Source of the DNA: an uncultured beta proteobacterium
GTDB lineage: Bacteria > Pseudomonadota > Gammaproteobacteria > Burkholderiales > Burkholderiaceae_C
Assembly: GCA_903844215.1 (NCBI GenBank)
Contig: CAIMSP010000037.1
Span: 1-48,866, forward strand
Reading direction: 5' to 3'
Length of the DNA stretch: 48,866 bases
Part shown: positions 10,072 through 19,636 of the stretch, piece after piece
Layout: each line of letters starts with the position of its first letter
Numbering within the stretch: position 1 is the stretch's first letter
Program-made: the position numbers and the translations under genes
The notes under the pieces: model-generated
Database searches by the model: none
The model's input: the letters and a program-made list of their open reading frames with translations, nothing else
Told to the model about the DNA's origin: nothing

Positions 10072-10629
10072 ATGACTGTCCGCGCCATTCTCAAAATGGG
10101 CGACCCGCGCTTGCTGCGGGTCGCCAAGAAGGTGACCGAATTCGACACCGACGAGTTGCATCTGTTGCTCAGCGACATGCTCGACACCATGGTTGCGGCC
10201 GCAGGTGCGGGTCTGGCGGCGCCGCAGATCGGCGTGGATCTGCAGCTCGTGATCTTCGGCACGGGTGAGCCCAGTGCGCGCTATCCGGACGCGCCGCCTT
10301 TGCCTCGAACCGTGCTCATCAATCCCCAGGTGACGCCCTTGTCCGGCTCGGCTGACGATCCGACGCTGGTCGAGGAAGAGGACTGGGAGGGCTGCCTGTC
10401 GGTGCCGGGGCTGCGCGGCTGGGTGCCGCGCTACGCGCGCATCCGCTACACCGGCATGGATCAGTTCGGCGATCCGATTGACCGCACGGTGCAAGGCTTT
10501 CATGCCCGCGTGGTGCAGCACGAATGCGATCACCTGATCGGCCGACTCTACCCCACGCGCATGCGCGACTTCACACGCTTTGGCTTCACCGACGTGCTCT
10601 TCCCCGGGGTTGAGGTCGCTGATGAATGA
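10072..10629 (+). CDS. def: Peptide deformylase
   Basis: The enzyme removes the N-formyl group from new proteins. The 185-residue protein has the three motifs of a metal-dependent deformylase: [10 protein letters not shown] (45-54), EGCLS with metal ligand Cys108, and QHECDH with ligands His150 and His154 and catalytic Glu151. A GGAGG lies just upstream of the ATG. It stands alone here and is not next to fmt, so it may be one of several paralogues. Confidence 0.95.
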   Translation: MTVRAILKMGDPRLLRVAKKVTEFDTDELHLLLSDMLDTMVAAAGAGLAAPQIGVDLQLVIFGTGEPSARYPDAPPLPRTVLINPQVTPLSGSADDPTLVEEEDWEGCLSVPGLRGWVPRYARIRYTGMDQFGDPIDRTVQGFHARVVQHECDHLIGRLYPTRMRDFTRFGFTDVLFPGVEVADE

Positions 10630-10710
10630 GTCCTGCAGGCGGGTTGCGACTCGAATTGCGTGAAAGTTTGACCCTTCGAACCCCGATTTCCGCATTCCGT
10701 CACGGTGCCC

Positions 10711-10739
10711 TTGGCGCGCGCTTGGAGGCTGCGTATTCT
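10711..10739 (+). promoter_or_regulatory. Candidate sigma-70 promoter of the kinase/regulator pair
   Basis: TTGGCG (10711-10716) and TATTCT (10734-10739) are 17 bases apart and lie 57 bases before the kinase ATG. A small stem CAGGG/CCCTG (10748-10752, 10762-10766) falls in the would-be leader. Confidence 0.45.
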
Positions 10740-10795
10740 TGCGGTGACAGGGCGTTCATGACCCTGGCGCTGCAACTCTAACCTCGGGTCACACC

Positions 10796-12811
10796 ATGTT
10801 CAAACACCTAAGCCTGCTGATCTTCAAAACCCCTTGGTGGGGCATGCTGTTGGGCGGCGTGCTGACCTTGTTGACCCTGGTGCTGTTTGCGCTGCCGTTT
10901 CAGGCCTTTCGCCTGTCCGCGACGGCCGGCACGCCGCAGGAGAAACAGGCGATCCAGTTCGAGATCAACCGGGCGTTCAAGGACAGCGGATTGAGCGTGG
11001 CCGAAGGCGTCGTAGCGGCCATGAAGGACCGGGCCCAGGACCCCGACCGCCGACGTGAACTCGAACGCGCCCTGGCCGAGATCGAGCGCGCCCGGCATGA
11101 GGTGGGGTCGGCGCAGGATGATGCCGCTCAGGCCGTGCCCGAGGCCGCCCAGGAGGCGCTGGACGCAGCCCATGATGCCGCGCAAAGCGCGCTGGAAGTC
11201 ACCCAGGAAGCGCGCCAGACGATTGAAGAATCCAGGGATGAGGCGCTGCAGCGCTTGCGCTCCAAGAACCTGGACGTGAGCGCCACGGAAAAATCGTTCG
11301 CCGATCTGCTGGCGTCGGCCAAGGAAAAGGAAGCGGCGGCGCAAGCGGCGCTGGACGCCATTGCCCTGTCGCAGCAGCGAGCGCGCGACGCGGCGCCTGC
11401 GAGCCAGCCGCCGTCGATCAACATCGCGATCCCCTCGGGTGCGGTCGAGACCACGGCCATCAAGATCGACGTGCCGGTCTTGCCGCAGCCGCCCGCTGCG
11501 CCGCTGCCGCCGCAACTGCGCGACAGCATTCGCGCCACGGTGGTCAACGGCATGTGGCGAGTGGGTGTGGGCTCGGCGCTGATTCTGGTCTTCATTCCGC
11601 TGTTCGTGATGCTGTTGATCGCCAAGTTCTTCATCGACCGCTCGCACCGTGCGCTGGCGTTTGCCGAGGAAAAGCAAGAGGAGGCGCAGCTCAGCGACAT
11701 GCGCCGGCAAATGACCGAGGCGCGGCTGCAAACGTTGCAGGCGCAGGTGGAGCCGCACTTCCTGTACAACACGCTGGCCAACGTGCAGGCGCTGACGGAA
11801 GTGGATCCGCCCGCCGCCCACAAGCTGGTCGGTCACTTGATCGAATACCTGCGCGCGGCCCTGCCCAAGATGCGCGAAAGCCGTTCCACCGTGGGCCAGG
11901 AAATCGAGCGCGCACGCGCCTACCTGAATATCCTGAAGATGCGCATGGGCGAGCGGCTGGCCTTTGACATCCAGGTTCCCGAGGACCTGCTCAGCCTGCC
12001 GTTTCCACCCATGATGTTGCCCACGCTGGTGGAAAACGCCATCAAGCACGGTCTGGAGCCGCGCCGCGAAGGCGGACGCATCGAACTGCTGGTCAAGCGT
12101 GAATCGCGTGACGGCCAGGACCGTCTGCTGCTGCAAGTCAGCGACACCGGCGCGGGCCTGTCCGAGCAGGAGGTCCAGTCGGGCGGCGGCGTGGGCTTGA
12201 GCAACCTGCGCGAACGCCTGCGTGCGCTGTACGGCGCGCGCGCGCGCTTCAGCCTCGAAGCCAATGAACCCAGCGGCGCGGTCGCCACGCTGGACCTGCC
12301 GTTGCAGGCCAGCGCCAGCAGCACCGACAGCGTGCCAGGCAACGCAGGCGTGGCCCCGGTCATGGAGCCGCTGCGCAGCGGCTGGCGCCGGGTCTTGAGC
12401 GCCACGCGCAAGACCCATGGCATGTGGGCCACGGTGGTGTCGCGCACCTTCATCATTTTGATGCTGCTGCTGGTGGTGGGATTCTTCCTGGGTCTGGTGG
12501 GGCTGTTCACGGGCTGGTTGCCGGTGCAGATCAATCAGTTCCAGCTCGACGGAATCGAAGGCATGGCCGTGGGTTCAGTGGGCCTGCTGGTCGCCTTTGG
12601 CGCGCTCGCCCTGGTGGTGGGGCTGCTGGTGCTGCTGCTGTACAGCATGGGATTCCTGTTTGCGGGCCTGCTGCTGTTCATTCCGGCGGCGATTCTGATT
12701 TCACTGTTTCCGGTGCTTTCGCCTTTCATCGTGATCGGCTTGGTGATCTACTGGATTCTTTGGAAAAGGCGCAAGAATTCCCTGCTTGCCCGCCGCACCG
12801 ACAGGACCTGA
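10796..12811 (+). CDS. LytS-type sensor histidine kinase with extra C-terminal membrane domain
   Basis: This 671-residue protein pairs with the LytTR regulator 3 bases downstream. It has a membrane segment near 15-37, a long Ala/Glu-rich region (about 60-200) likely to form an extracytoplasmic coiled coil, a second membrane segment near 250-275, and the His_kinase domain with His321 in the motif QVEPHFLYNTL. A GHKL ATPase follows, with LVENAIKHGLEP and GVGLSNLRERL. Unusually, the ATPase is followed by several hydrophobic segments between about 545 and 660, so the catalytic core is enclosed by membrane on both sides. The signal sensed is unknown. Confidence 0.88.
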   Translation: MFKHLSLLIFKTPWWGMLLGGVLTLLTLVLFALPFQAFRLSATAGTPQEKQAIQFEINRAFKDSGLSVAEGVVAAMKDRAQDPDRRRELERALAEIERARHEVGSAQDDAAQAVPEAAQEALDAAHDAAQSALEVTQEARQTIEESRDEALQRLRSKNLDVSATEKSFADLLASAKEKEAAAQAALDAIALSQQRARDAAPASQPPSINIAIPSGAVETTAIKIDVPVLPQPPAAPLPPQLRDSIRATVVNGMWRVGVGSALILVFIPLFVMLLIAKFFIDRSHRALAFAEEKQEEAQLSDMRRQMTEARLQTLQAQVEPHFLYNTLANVQALTEVDPPAAHKLVGHLIEYLRAALPKMRESRSTVGQEIERARAYLNILKMRMGERLAFDIQVPEDLLSLPFPPMMLPTLVENAIKHGLEPRREGGRIELLVKRESRDGQDRLLLQVSDTGAGLSEQEVQSGGGVGLSNLRERLRALYGARARFSLEANEPSGAVATLDLPLQASASSTDSVPGNAGVAPVMEPLRSGWRRVLSATRKTHGMWATVVSRTFIILMLLLVVGFFLGLVGLFTGWLPVQINQFQLDGIEGMAVGSVGLLVAFGALALVVGLLVLLLYSMGFLFAGLLLFIPAAILISLFPVLSPFIVIGLVIYWILWKRRKNSLLARRTDRT

Positions 12812-12814
12812 ACC

Positions 12815-13585
12815 ATGACACTGCGCGCCATCATTGCCGAAGACGAGCCGATACTGCGCTCGCAACTCAAGTCCAAGCTGAACAAGCTCTGGCCGGAACT
12901 GCAGATCGTGGCCGATGTGGGCGACGGCGAGGCCGCGCTTGAGGCCATCGCCGCGCACCGTCCGGAGCTGGCGTTTCTGGACATCCGCATGCCCGAGATG
13001 ACGGGTGTGGACGTGGCGCGCAGCATTGCCGCCAACCCTGATCTGAAGTGCCACGTGGTGTTCGTCACGGCCTTCGATCAGTACGCGGTGGAGGCCTTTC
13101 AAACCGGTGCCGCAGACTACCTGCTCAAGCCCTACAGCGACGAGCGGCTGACGCTGACGGTGCAGCGCCTGCAGCAGCGGCTGGGCCAGCAAGCCGCGCC
13201 GGCGCAGGACCTGCGCGCGCTGGTGGCGCAGATCAGCGCGCAGCTCAAGCCCGAGGCCGAGCCGCTGCGCTGGATCAAGGCCAGCGTGGGCAACCATCTG
13301 CGGCTGATACCGATCGACGAAGTGCTGTTCTTTCAGTCCGATGAAAAGTACACGCTGGTTGCGACCAAGGATCTCGACGCGCTAATTCGCACGCCCATCA
13401 AGGAACTCATCGAGGGCGTGGACACGGAGCGCTTTTGGCAGATTCACCGCTCCACCATCGTCAACGCCAGCGCCATCGAGCTCGTCACGCGCGACGAGCG
13501 CGGTCAGGCCTCGGTGCGCGTCAAGGGACGCAAGGAAAACTTGGCCGTGAGCCGACCTTTTTCACATCTGTTCAAACAGATGTGA
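12815..13585 (+). CDS. LytTR-family response regulator
   Basis: The 256-residue protein has a receiver domain (1-120) with phospho-acceptor Asp56 in FLDIRMPEMTG, acidic pocket EDE at 9-11 and the usual Lys in LLKPYSD. A LytTR DNA-binding domain follows (about 150-255), recognisable from DEVLFFQSDEKYTLV and FWQIHRSTIVN. AGGA lies eight bases before the ATG and the gene follows its kinase directly. LytTR regulators bind pairs of short direct repeats; no such target was identified here. Confidence 0.94.
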   Translation: MTLRAIIAEDEPILRSQLKSKLNKLWPELQIVADVGDGEAALEAIAAHRPELAFLDIRMPEMTGVDVARSIAANPDLKCHVVFVTAFDQYAVEAFQTGAADYLLKPYSDERLTLTVQRLQQRLGQQAAPAQDLRALVAQISAQLKPEAEPLRWIKASVGNHLRLIPIDEVLFFQSDEKYTLVATKDLDALIRTPIKELIEGVDTERFWQIHRSTIVNASAIELVTRDERGQASVRVKGRKENLAVSRPFSHLFKQM

Positions 13586-13711
13586 AGGCGCCGTCCGAGC
13601 TGCCCGTGGCGTCGGCCCTTTGGCGGGAAATCCTGAGCTGACGCGATCAGCCCAATCTATGGCTATGATCGCGGCTGCACAAAATCATAGCGCCTGGCGC
13701 GTCACATAGAC

Positions 13712-14950
13712 ATGCTTCTGACACAAGACAGCGCGCCGCAGGCGAGCGGCGGCAGTGCCGATGAGCCCATGCCCCCGCCTGCGCCGGAGCAGTTGCTGGC
13801 ATCGGATGCCCCTCCCCAGGCCGAAGTCATTGACGCCGCAGAGCAAAGGCTGCGCTTCACGGGCTCTGGCGCCGAATACTTTCGCATCTGGGCCGTGAAC
13901 CTGACGCTGACCGTGCTCACCCTGGGCCTGTACAGCGCCTGGGCCAAGGTGCGGCGCTTGCAGTATTTCTATCAGCACACGGAACTTGACGGTTCCGCGT
14001 TTGACTATACGGCCAATCCCATTGCCATCCTGTTCGGACGAGTTATCGCCTTGGGTTTGCTGGTCACCTACTACCTGGCATTTGGCTACGCCGCGTGGGC
14101 GGGCCTGGCATCGACGCTGTTGCTCGCTGCGGTGTTGCCGGTCTTGTTGAGGCAATCCTTCCGATTCAAGGCGCGCAATACGCGGTTTCTCGGACTGAAC
14201 TTCGGCTTTGACGGGAATCTGTCTGACGCCTACAAGGTCTATCTACCGATCATGACGGTATTGCTTTTTCCGCCTGTGCTTGGGGCTTATTGGTTGGGGG
14301 TCACTGCGGAAGTATGGGTGTTTCTGCTGTCCTTGCTGGCGCTGCTGTTTCTGCCAATTCTTCAGGCGGTGTTTCGGCGCTACATCCAAAGCAATTTGCG
14401 CTTTGGATGCACCGGCTTTGTGTTTGCTGCCAAGACCAAAGATTTTCTGAAGGTCTGGCTATGGAGTCTGGTACTGATCCTCGCCGCCGTTGCGATTGCG
14501 GCTCTGGTCGCTCTCGTCGTCTTTGTTCTAGTCGGTGCCATCTATTTTCGTGGCAAATTGCCTTTTGAGTCAGTGGAGCTTAAGTTGATCTTCGGCGGTT
14601 CCGCAATGGCGGGCGCTGGGCTGAGCTACCTGTTGCTGAGCAGCTATTTCACAGCACGATTTCAGAACTTGGTGTGGAACAAGACCTCGGTAGGACCGCT
14701 TCACTTGCAATGCGAAGTTCCGGTCTTGGGCTTGCTGCGTGTCCAGTGCACCAACACCTTGTGGATCGTGCTCACGCTGGGCTTGTATCGGCCCTTCGCT
14801 GCAGTGCGCTTGGCACGCTATCGGTTGGCGTTTGTGCGTGTCAGCGGCTGGCGTCATTTGGATGAGTTTTCGGCGGGGGAAGTCCAGTCGCGACGGGGTG
14901 CGACCGGGGAAGGTGCTGCTGAGTTGTTTGAAATGGATGTGGGGCTATGA
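13712..14950 (+). CDS. DUF898 (YjgN-family) membrane protein
   Basis: This 412-residue protein has a Pro/Ala-rich cytoplasmic start followed by about six to seven membrane segments. The segment RLRFTGSGAEYFRIW and the repeated signature LTVLTLGLYSAWAKVRR / IVLTLGLYRPFAAVRLARY are typical of DUF898. Function is not established for the family. The stop overlaps the start of the M48 peptidase by ATGA. DUF898 and M48 genes are found together in other proteobacteria, as far as I recall, suggesting a joint envelope role. No good ribosome-binding site precedes the ATG. Confidence 0.85.
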   Translation: MLLTQDSAPQASGGSADEPMPPPAPEQLLASDAPPQAEVIDAAEQRLRFTGSGAEYFRIWAVNLTLTVLTLGLYSAWAKVRRLQYFYQHTELDGSAFDYTANPIAILFGRVIALGLLVTYYLAFGYAAWAGLASTLLLAAVLPVLLRQSFRFKARNTRFLGLNFGFDGNLSDAYKVYLPIMTVLLFPPVLGAYWLGVTAEVWVFLLSLLALLFLPILQAVFRRYIQSNLRFGCTGFVFAAKTKDFLKVWLWSLVLILAAVAIAALVALVVFVLVGAIYFRGKLPFESVELKLIFGGSAMAGAGLSYLLLSSYFTARFQNLVWNKTSVGPLHLQCEVPVLGLLRVQCTNTLWIVLTLGLYRPFAAVRLARYRLAFVRVSGWRHLDEFSAGEVQSRRGATGEGAAELFEMDVGL

Positions 14951-16008
14951 CTGAGATCAAAGCAACCGTGGCAACGGTGTTGCCCAGCTTTGCAGGCTGG
15001 TTTTATGACGGCAAGACTTCAAAGCGAGACGCGGTGGCGCTGACGGCGTCCAGCTCTGGCATCGTGGTGCAGGGCCCGCATTGGCAGCGTTCGCTTGCGC
15101 TGTCAGAGGTCAAGCCGATTGACGCGCGCAACAGTGGGCCACTGTTCATGCAACTGCTTGATGGCAGCACTTTTGAGCTTGCATCGTCGGCGCTGTTGCA
15201 GGCCTGCTTGCGCGAGGCCGGGGTGGCGGTGAAAAAGGGTTCCGCCATCGCCGCGTTCTGGCACGCCGATTGGCGCCTGGCGGTCATGGCAACTGCTTTC
15301 CTGGCGAGTGTGATCGCGGCGTTTTATCTTTGGCTGCTTCCTGCGGCCGTGGGCTTTGTGGTGCCGTTCATTCCTGATTCGCTGCAACAGCGACTGGGGC
15401 AGGCTGCGATGCGCCAGATGGACGATGATGGGTCGATGCAGCCGTCAAGGCTACCAGAGGGGCAGCAGGCGGCCATCCAACAACGATTCGCCGAACTGGT
15501 GGGCGCGCTCGACAAGTCGGAGCAGAGCGGCTTTGAGTTGCATATTCGAAAATCCCCCCGCATCGGCCCCAATGCCTTCGCGTTGCCGGGCACGATGCTT
15601 GTTTTGACGGATGAATTGGTGACGCTGGTCGATGGCGACCTGGATACGATCTCGGGTGTGTTGGCGCATGAACTTGGACACGTGCACTACGTCCATGGTC
15701 TGCGCGGGCTGATTCAGGCCTCGGCTTTGTTCATACTGGGGTCGGCTGTGATTGGCGACTACTCGTCCATTCTTGCCGTGATTCCCGCGACCCTCGGGGG
15801 GTTGCGCTACAGCCGCAGTTTTGAACTGGAGGCGGACGTGTATGCGCACGAGCTGCTGTGCAAGCAAGGGTTGGATCCCGCAAAAACCGCGAAGTTTTTC
15901 GACAAGTTATCGACCATCAAGGGCAACGTCGAAGGCTACATACCGGGCTACTTGCTCACTCATCCGGCCTCTTCCGGCCGCGCTCAGTTTTTCCGTAAAG
16001 CCTGTTGA
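14947..16008 (+). CDS. M48-family membrane metallopeptidase
   Basis: This 353-residue protein has one central membrane segment (about 112-140) and a peptidase domain with the zinc motif HELGH at 241-245; the third ligand is likely the Glu in SFELEADVYA (about 295). The domain has the Ste24/HtpX/BepA-type fold. The N-terminal third (1-100) is a soluble domain of unknown role. It overlaps the DUF898 gene, so the two are made together. Envelope protein quality control is a reasonable guess. Confidence 0.88.
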   Translation: MTEIKATVATVLPSFAGWFYDGKTSKRDAVALTASSSGIVVQGPHWQRSLALSEVKPIDARNSGPLFMQLLDGSTFELASSALLQACLREAGVAVKKGSAIAAFWHADWRLAVMATAFLASVIAAFYLWLLPAAVGFVVPFIPDSLQQRLGQAAMRQMDDDGSMQPSRLPEGQQAAIQQRFAELVGALDKSEQSGFELHIRKSPRIGPNAFALPGTMLVLTDELVTLVDGDLDTISGVLAHELGHVHYVHGLRGLIQASALFILGSAVIGDYSSILAVIPATLGGLRYSRSFELEADVYAHELLCKQGLDPAKTAKFFDKLSTIKGNVEGYIPGYLLTHPASSGRAQFFRKAC

Positions 16009-16022
16009 CACTTGCGCAACGA

Positions 16023-18008
16023 TCAACTTGAAACTGGACGCGCCTTGTAGAACGTCATCGGCACCGTGGCGCTTTGTGCCACGGCTGCCGCCTGCTTCAG
16101 CACTGAGGCCTTCATCTTCCCCACGACGTGCATCTCGCAGGGCTTGCAGTCAAAGCGCAGCGTGAGTTTCTCTTTGCCGTTGATGAGCGTCAGCGGCTCG
16201 GCCTTGACCGTGCCTTGCACGCCGGTCACGCCCTTGGCCTGTTTCGGGCACAGGCTGAGCGAAAAGCGCACGCAGTGCTTGGTGATCATCAGACTCACCT
16301 CACCGGTCTCCTCTTGGCTCTCGTAGGCCGCCGCGATCAGCTTCACGCCATGGCGGGCGTAGAAGTCGCGCGCCTTGTGGTTGAAGACGTTGGCCAGATA
16401 GCTCAGCGTGTCTTCGGGATACGCCGCAGGCGGCGTCACGGGTGTGGCGCGCAACGGGCGCCTATAGGCCAGGGCGCGCGATTGTTGCAGGCGCTGCACG
16501 GCGTCGCGGCGCAGCGTGTTCAGCGTCGAGGCCGGAACGAACCAGGGCTGTGCCAGCTTCAGGCTGAGATGCGTGTCGGTGTCCGGCAGCGCGAACTCGG
16601 TGTTGCCCAGGCGTGACAACTGGCTGCGCAGTTGGGCACTGGCAACTGCTGCGTCATTGGCTGCCTCCTTCGGGGTCTGGATTTGCGCGCTGGCACTGCA
16701 GCCGTCTTCGTCGGTCAGCGTCAGCGCCAGGCCGTCCGCGGTTTCGCTTAAACGCGCCCAAACGTCGATGTGCCGTTCGCTGGAGGGCTTGTCCAGCGTG
16801 CGCACCCAGTCCATGTCGCGATTGCGGTTGACTTCGGTGCCGGCGCGCAGGTCCTTGAAGCCCGCCATGGCGTCCTTCGGAACCACGCGCCAGACGGCCT
16901 TCTTGCCGACGCGCTGCGCGGTGTTGATGGCCAGGCCGACCAGCTCTTTTTGCAGGTCGTAGTAGCACAGGCCGTCGCCGTTGTGCAGCTCGGTGGCTGG
17001 CGACGTGGTCTCCAGCTCGACCCAGTCGGCGCCCACGCGCGTGACGAAGCCGATCGCCTGGCCCGGATTCTTTGGCGTGTCGAAGGCGCCGATGTCCGCC
17101 TGTCGCCCCTGCACAAAGTAGTCGGTGAACTCGCGGTTGAAGTTCTGCTTCGGGTCCGGCGTGAAGTTGAAGTTCGTGTGGCCGCTGGAGGCGCGCGCCA
17201 GTTCGGGGCGCTGCTCCAGCAGCTCATCGAGCAACAGACGGTAATGCGCCGTGATGTTCTTCACGTAGGCCAGGTCCTTGTAGCGCCCTTCGATCTTGAA
17301 GCTGCGTATGCCCGCGTCCACCAGCGCGGCGATATTCGCGCTCTGGTTGTTGTCCTTCATCGACAGCACGTGCTTGTCGTGCGCCACAAAGCGGCCCTGG
17401 CTGTCGGTCACCTGGTACGGCAGCCGGCAGGCCTGCGAGCATTCGCCCCGATTCGCGCTGCGCCCGGTGTGGGCATGGCTGATGTAGCACTGGCCGCTGT
17501 AGGCCACGCACAGCGCGCCGTGCACGAAGAACTCCAGCGTGCACTCGGTGTGCTGGCGGATCGCGCTGATTTGCCCCAGCGTGAGCTCGCGCGCCAGCAC
17601 GATCTGCGACAGTCCCACGTACTGCAAAAAACGCGCCTTTTCGGGCGTGCGGATGTCGGTCTGGGTGCTGGCGTGCAGCTGCATCGGCGGCAGCTCCAGC
17701 TCCAGCAGGCCCATGTCCTGGATGATGAGCGCGTCCACGCCGGCGTCGTAGAGTTGCCAGACCAGCTTGCGCGCGGGCTCCAACTCGTCGTCGCGCAAGA
17801 TGGTGTTGAGCGTGACGAAGATGCGGCTGTGAAAGCGGTGCGCGTGCTGCACCAGACGGGCAATCTCGCGCACCGAGTTGTCGGCGCTGGAGCGCGCGCC
17901 GAAGGACGGGCCGCCGATGTACACGGCGTCGGCACCGTGGTTGACTGCGGCGATGCCGATATCGGCGTCGCGCGCCGGCGCCAGGAGTTCAAGCTGATGC
18001 GACAACAT
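16023..18008 (-). CDS. rlhA: U32-family protein, 23S rRNA 5-hydroxycytidine synthase type
   Basis: At 661 residues, this matches the long U32 proteins (E. coli YdcP/RlhA) that hydroxylate C2501 of 23S rRNA using prephenate. The start LELLAPARDADIGIAAVNHG is the U32 opening. Four cysteines in the typical spacing (Cys167, Cys174, Cys190, Cys194, around GQCYISH and GECSQACRLP) fit the iron-sulfur site proposed for the family. The C-terminal extension separates it from the shorter TrhP and UbiU/UbiV proteins. It closes a minus-strand run and converges with the M48 gene. Confidence 0.8.
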   Translation of the reverse strand: MLSHQLELLAPARDADIGIAAVNHGADAVYIGGPSFGARSSADNSVREIARLVQHAHRFHSRIFVTLNTILRDDELEPARKLVWQLYDAGVDALIIQDMGLLELELPPMQLHASTQTDIRTPEKARFLQYVGLSQIVLARELTLGQISAIRQHTECTLEFFVHGALCVAYSGQCYISHAHTGRSANRGECSQACRLPYQVTDSQGRFVAHDKHVLSMKDNNQSANIAALVDAGIRSFKIEGRYKDLAYVKNITAHYRLLLDELLEQRPELARASSGHTNFNFTPDPKQNFNREFTDYFVQGRQADIGAFDTPKNPGQAIGFVTRVGADWVELETTSPATELHNGDGLCYYDLQKELVGLAINTAQRVGKKAVWRVVPKDAMAGFKDLRAGTEVNRNRDMDWVRTLDKPSSERHIDVWARLSETADGLALTLTDEDGCSASAQIQTPKEAANDAAVASAQLRSQLSRLGNTEFALPDTDTHLSLKLAQPWFVPASTLNTLRRDAVQRLQQSRALAYRRPLRATPVTPPAAYPEDTLSYLANVFNHKARDFYARHGVKLIAAAYESQEETGEVSLMITKHCVRFSLSLCPKQAKGVTGVQGTVKAEPLTLINGKEKLTLRFDCKPCEMHVVGKMKASVLKQAAAVAQSATVPMTFYKARPVSS

Positions 18009-18023
18009 CGAGGCCGGTTCCTT

Positions 18024-19610
18024 TCAGAGTGTCGGCGCCGCCGGGCAAGCCTGCAGCGGCTCCAGCACGGCCCAGTAAACCACGGGCGCGTACTTGCTGT
18101 CCGGCTCTACCGTCACCTGCATCGACCCTTTCAGGCTCGCCTGCTGGGGCAGCTCCTCGGCCGAGTGCGCCACATAGAGGGCGCCGCGCTGCTGCACGTC
18201 GGCCGGGTCAATCCAGGGACTGGCCAGCGGGTCGCCACCTTCAAATACCTTGGGATGCTGGCCGGAAAATATCGCAATGGTCCCGGCTTCAAAGGGCGGG
18301 CCCACGATGTAGGGCAGGGCGCAGGGCGATACCCGGCGCCAGTCCGCCATGGCCTGCTCGGTCAGCGCGCGCGCGGGATAGTGCTTGTCGCCGTGGCCCG
18401 ACCAGCCATTCTTGTGCACGTCGTAGGCGTTTTGCAGCACGGTCCCGAGCAGCAACAGGTGCAGCAGCCCGGCCATGAGCATGAGTTGCCGCGGCGTGAC
18501 CAAACTGCGCCGGCTGACCACGATGGCCAGCCCCAGGCTGACGAACTGCAGCGTCACCAATCCCCAGTGGTTCTGCAGCTTGACTCCGGCCATGCCCAGG
18601 ATCAGCACGAAGGCGATGGGCGCCAGTGCAAGGTAGCGAATCCAGGCGCGGCGCGGCTTGGATGTGCGCCGGTGGGCGCGCTCCAGCGCACCCACCGGCA
18701 CCGGCCGGGGGATGAAGATGACGCACAGCAAGGCCGCTGCCAGAGCGGGCCAGAACAGCCGCATCTGTTGCAGGCTGAAGCCCAGCACCGGCGCCTGTGT
18801 CGCCAGCGCCAGCGCCTTGGGCATCTGTTTGCTGGCGTATTGCAGCGGCAGGAACTGGTGATTCACGAGCCAGAGCAGATGCGGCGAAAAAATCAGCAAG
18901 GCCGCCAGCGTGGCCAGCAGCAGGCCCTTGCGATGAAAGCGCTCGGACAGATAGCCCATGTGGATCAGCGCCAACAGCAACACCAGGATCAGCAGTCCGG
19001 CCTGGTATTTGGCGAGCATGGCCAGGCCCCCGAATACGCCTGCGGCGAGCCAGTAGCGCATTGAACGGCTCTGCGCTGCGCTCACCACGGACCAGGCCAA
19101 GAGCGCGCACAGCAGCAGCAGCACGGTGTTGTGGTTGTACAGGATCACGCGCCAGGTCAGCGTCAGATGCAGGCCCCATAGCAGCAGCGCCAATTGCGCC
19201 ACTCGATCCGACGCCAGCCGCCGCGCCAGGGCATAGGTCGCCGCCGCAGTTCCCAGCAGGAAGATGGCAGCCAGCGCGTCGGTCAGCCACCACAGCGGAC
19301 CCAGCAGTTGCATCACCGCGATCAGTATCCAGGTGGGCAGGGGCGGATGCTTGTAGTAGCCCCACTCGAAGCTGTGGGCCCAGATGCTTTGCTCGATGTT
19401 GTCGCCCATCAGCGCGTCCTGGGTCAGCAGCGCGACGACCAACCAGACGCCGATGGCGGTGGTTGCGAACACCATTCCCGGGTGCTGCGCAAGCCACTCG
19501 CGCACGCGGCGCCAAAGGGGATTCAAAGCAACTGTGGCCGCAGGCAGGGGCAGCGCGCCGGCGCTGCTCGCAGCGGCGGCTGCGGCCGGCTGGGGACGAG
19601 GAAGGGTCAT
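18024..19610 (-). CDS. Glycosyltransferase family 39-type membrane protein
   Basis: This 528-residue protein has many membrane segments and an early periplasmic loop containing DNIEQSIWAHSFEWGYYKHPPLPTW (cut here to its key parts: D near the start, E-W-G-Y-Y-K-H-P-P later), the motif seen in ArnT/PMT-type transferases that use polyprenyl-phosphate sugars. The soluble C-terminal end is periplasmic. Acceptor unknown; lipid A or a surface glycan is possible. The ATG at 19610 was chosen because the upstream extension is compositionally odd. Confidence 0.8.
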   Translation of the reverse strand: MTLPRPQPAAAAAASSAGALPLPAATVALNPLWRRVREWLAQHPGMVFATTAIGVWLVVALLTQDALMGDNIEQSIWAHSFEWGYYKHPPLPTWILIAVMQLLGPLWWLTDALAAIFLLGTAAATYALARRLASDRVAQLALLLWGLHLTLTWRVILYNHNTVLLLLCALLAWSVVSAAQSRSMRYWLAAGVFGGLAMLAKYQAGLLILVLLLALIHMGYLSERFHRKGLLLATLAALLIFSPHLLWLVNHQFLPLQYASKQMPKALALATQAPVLGFSLQQMRLFWPALAAALLCVIFIPRPVPVGALERAHRRTSKPRRAWIRYLALAPIAFVLILGMAGVKLQNHWGLVTLQFVSLGLAIVVSRRSLVTPRQLMLMAGLLHLLLLGTVLQNAYDVHKNGWSGHGDKHYPARALTEQAMADWRRVSPCALPYIVGPPFEAGTIAIFSGQHPKVFEGGDPLASPWIDPADVQQRGALYVAHSAEELPQQASLKGSMQVTVEPDSKYAPVVYWAVLEPLQACPAAPTL

Positions 19611-19636
19611 GATCGGGTCAGGGCGCGGGGGAAATT

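Noticed and set aside
9463..10695. Long minus-strand frame covering the FKBP/def region
   Set aside because: It overlaps def on the opposite strand and the FKBP gene in another frame, and runs into the sigma-32 promoter; no motif.
10808..12418. Long minus-strand frame opposite the sensor kinase
   Set aside because: Arg/Gln/His-rich, low-complexity translation with no motif; a shadow of the kinase gene.
16770..19064. Long plus-strand frame opposite rlhA and the glycosyltransferase gene
   Set aside because: It spans two real genes and their junction and lacks domain features.
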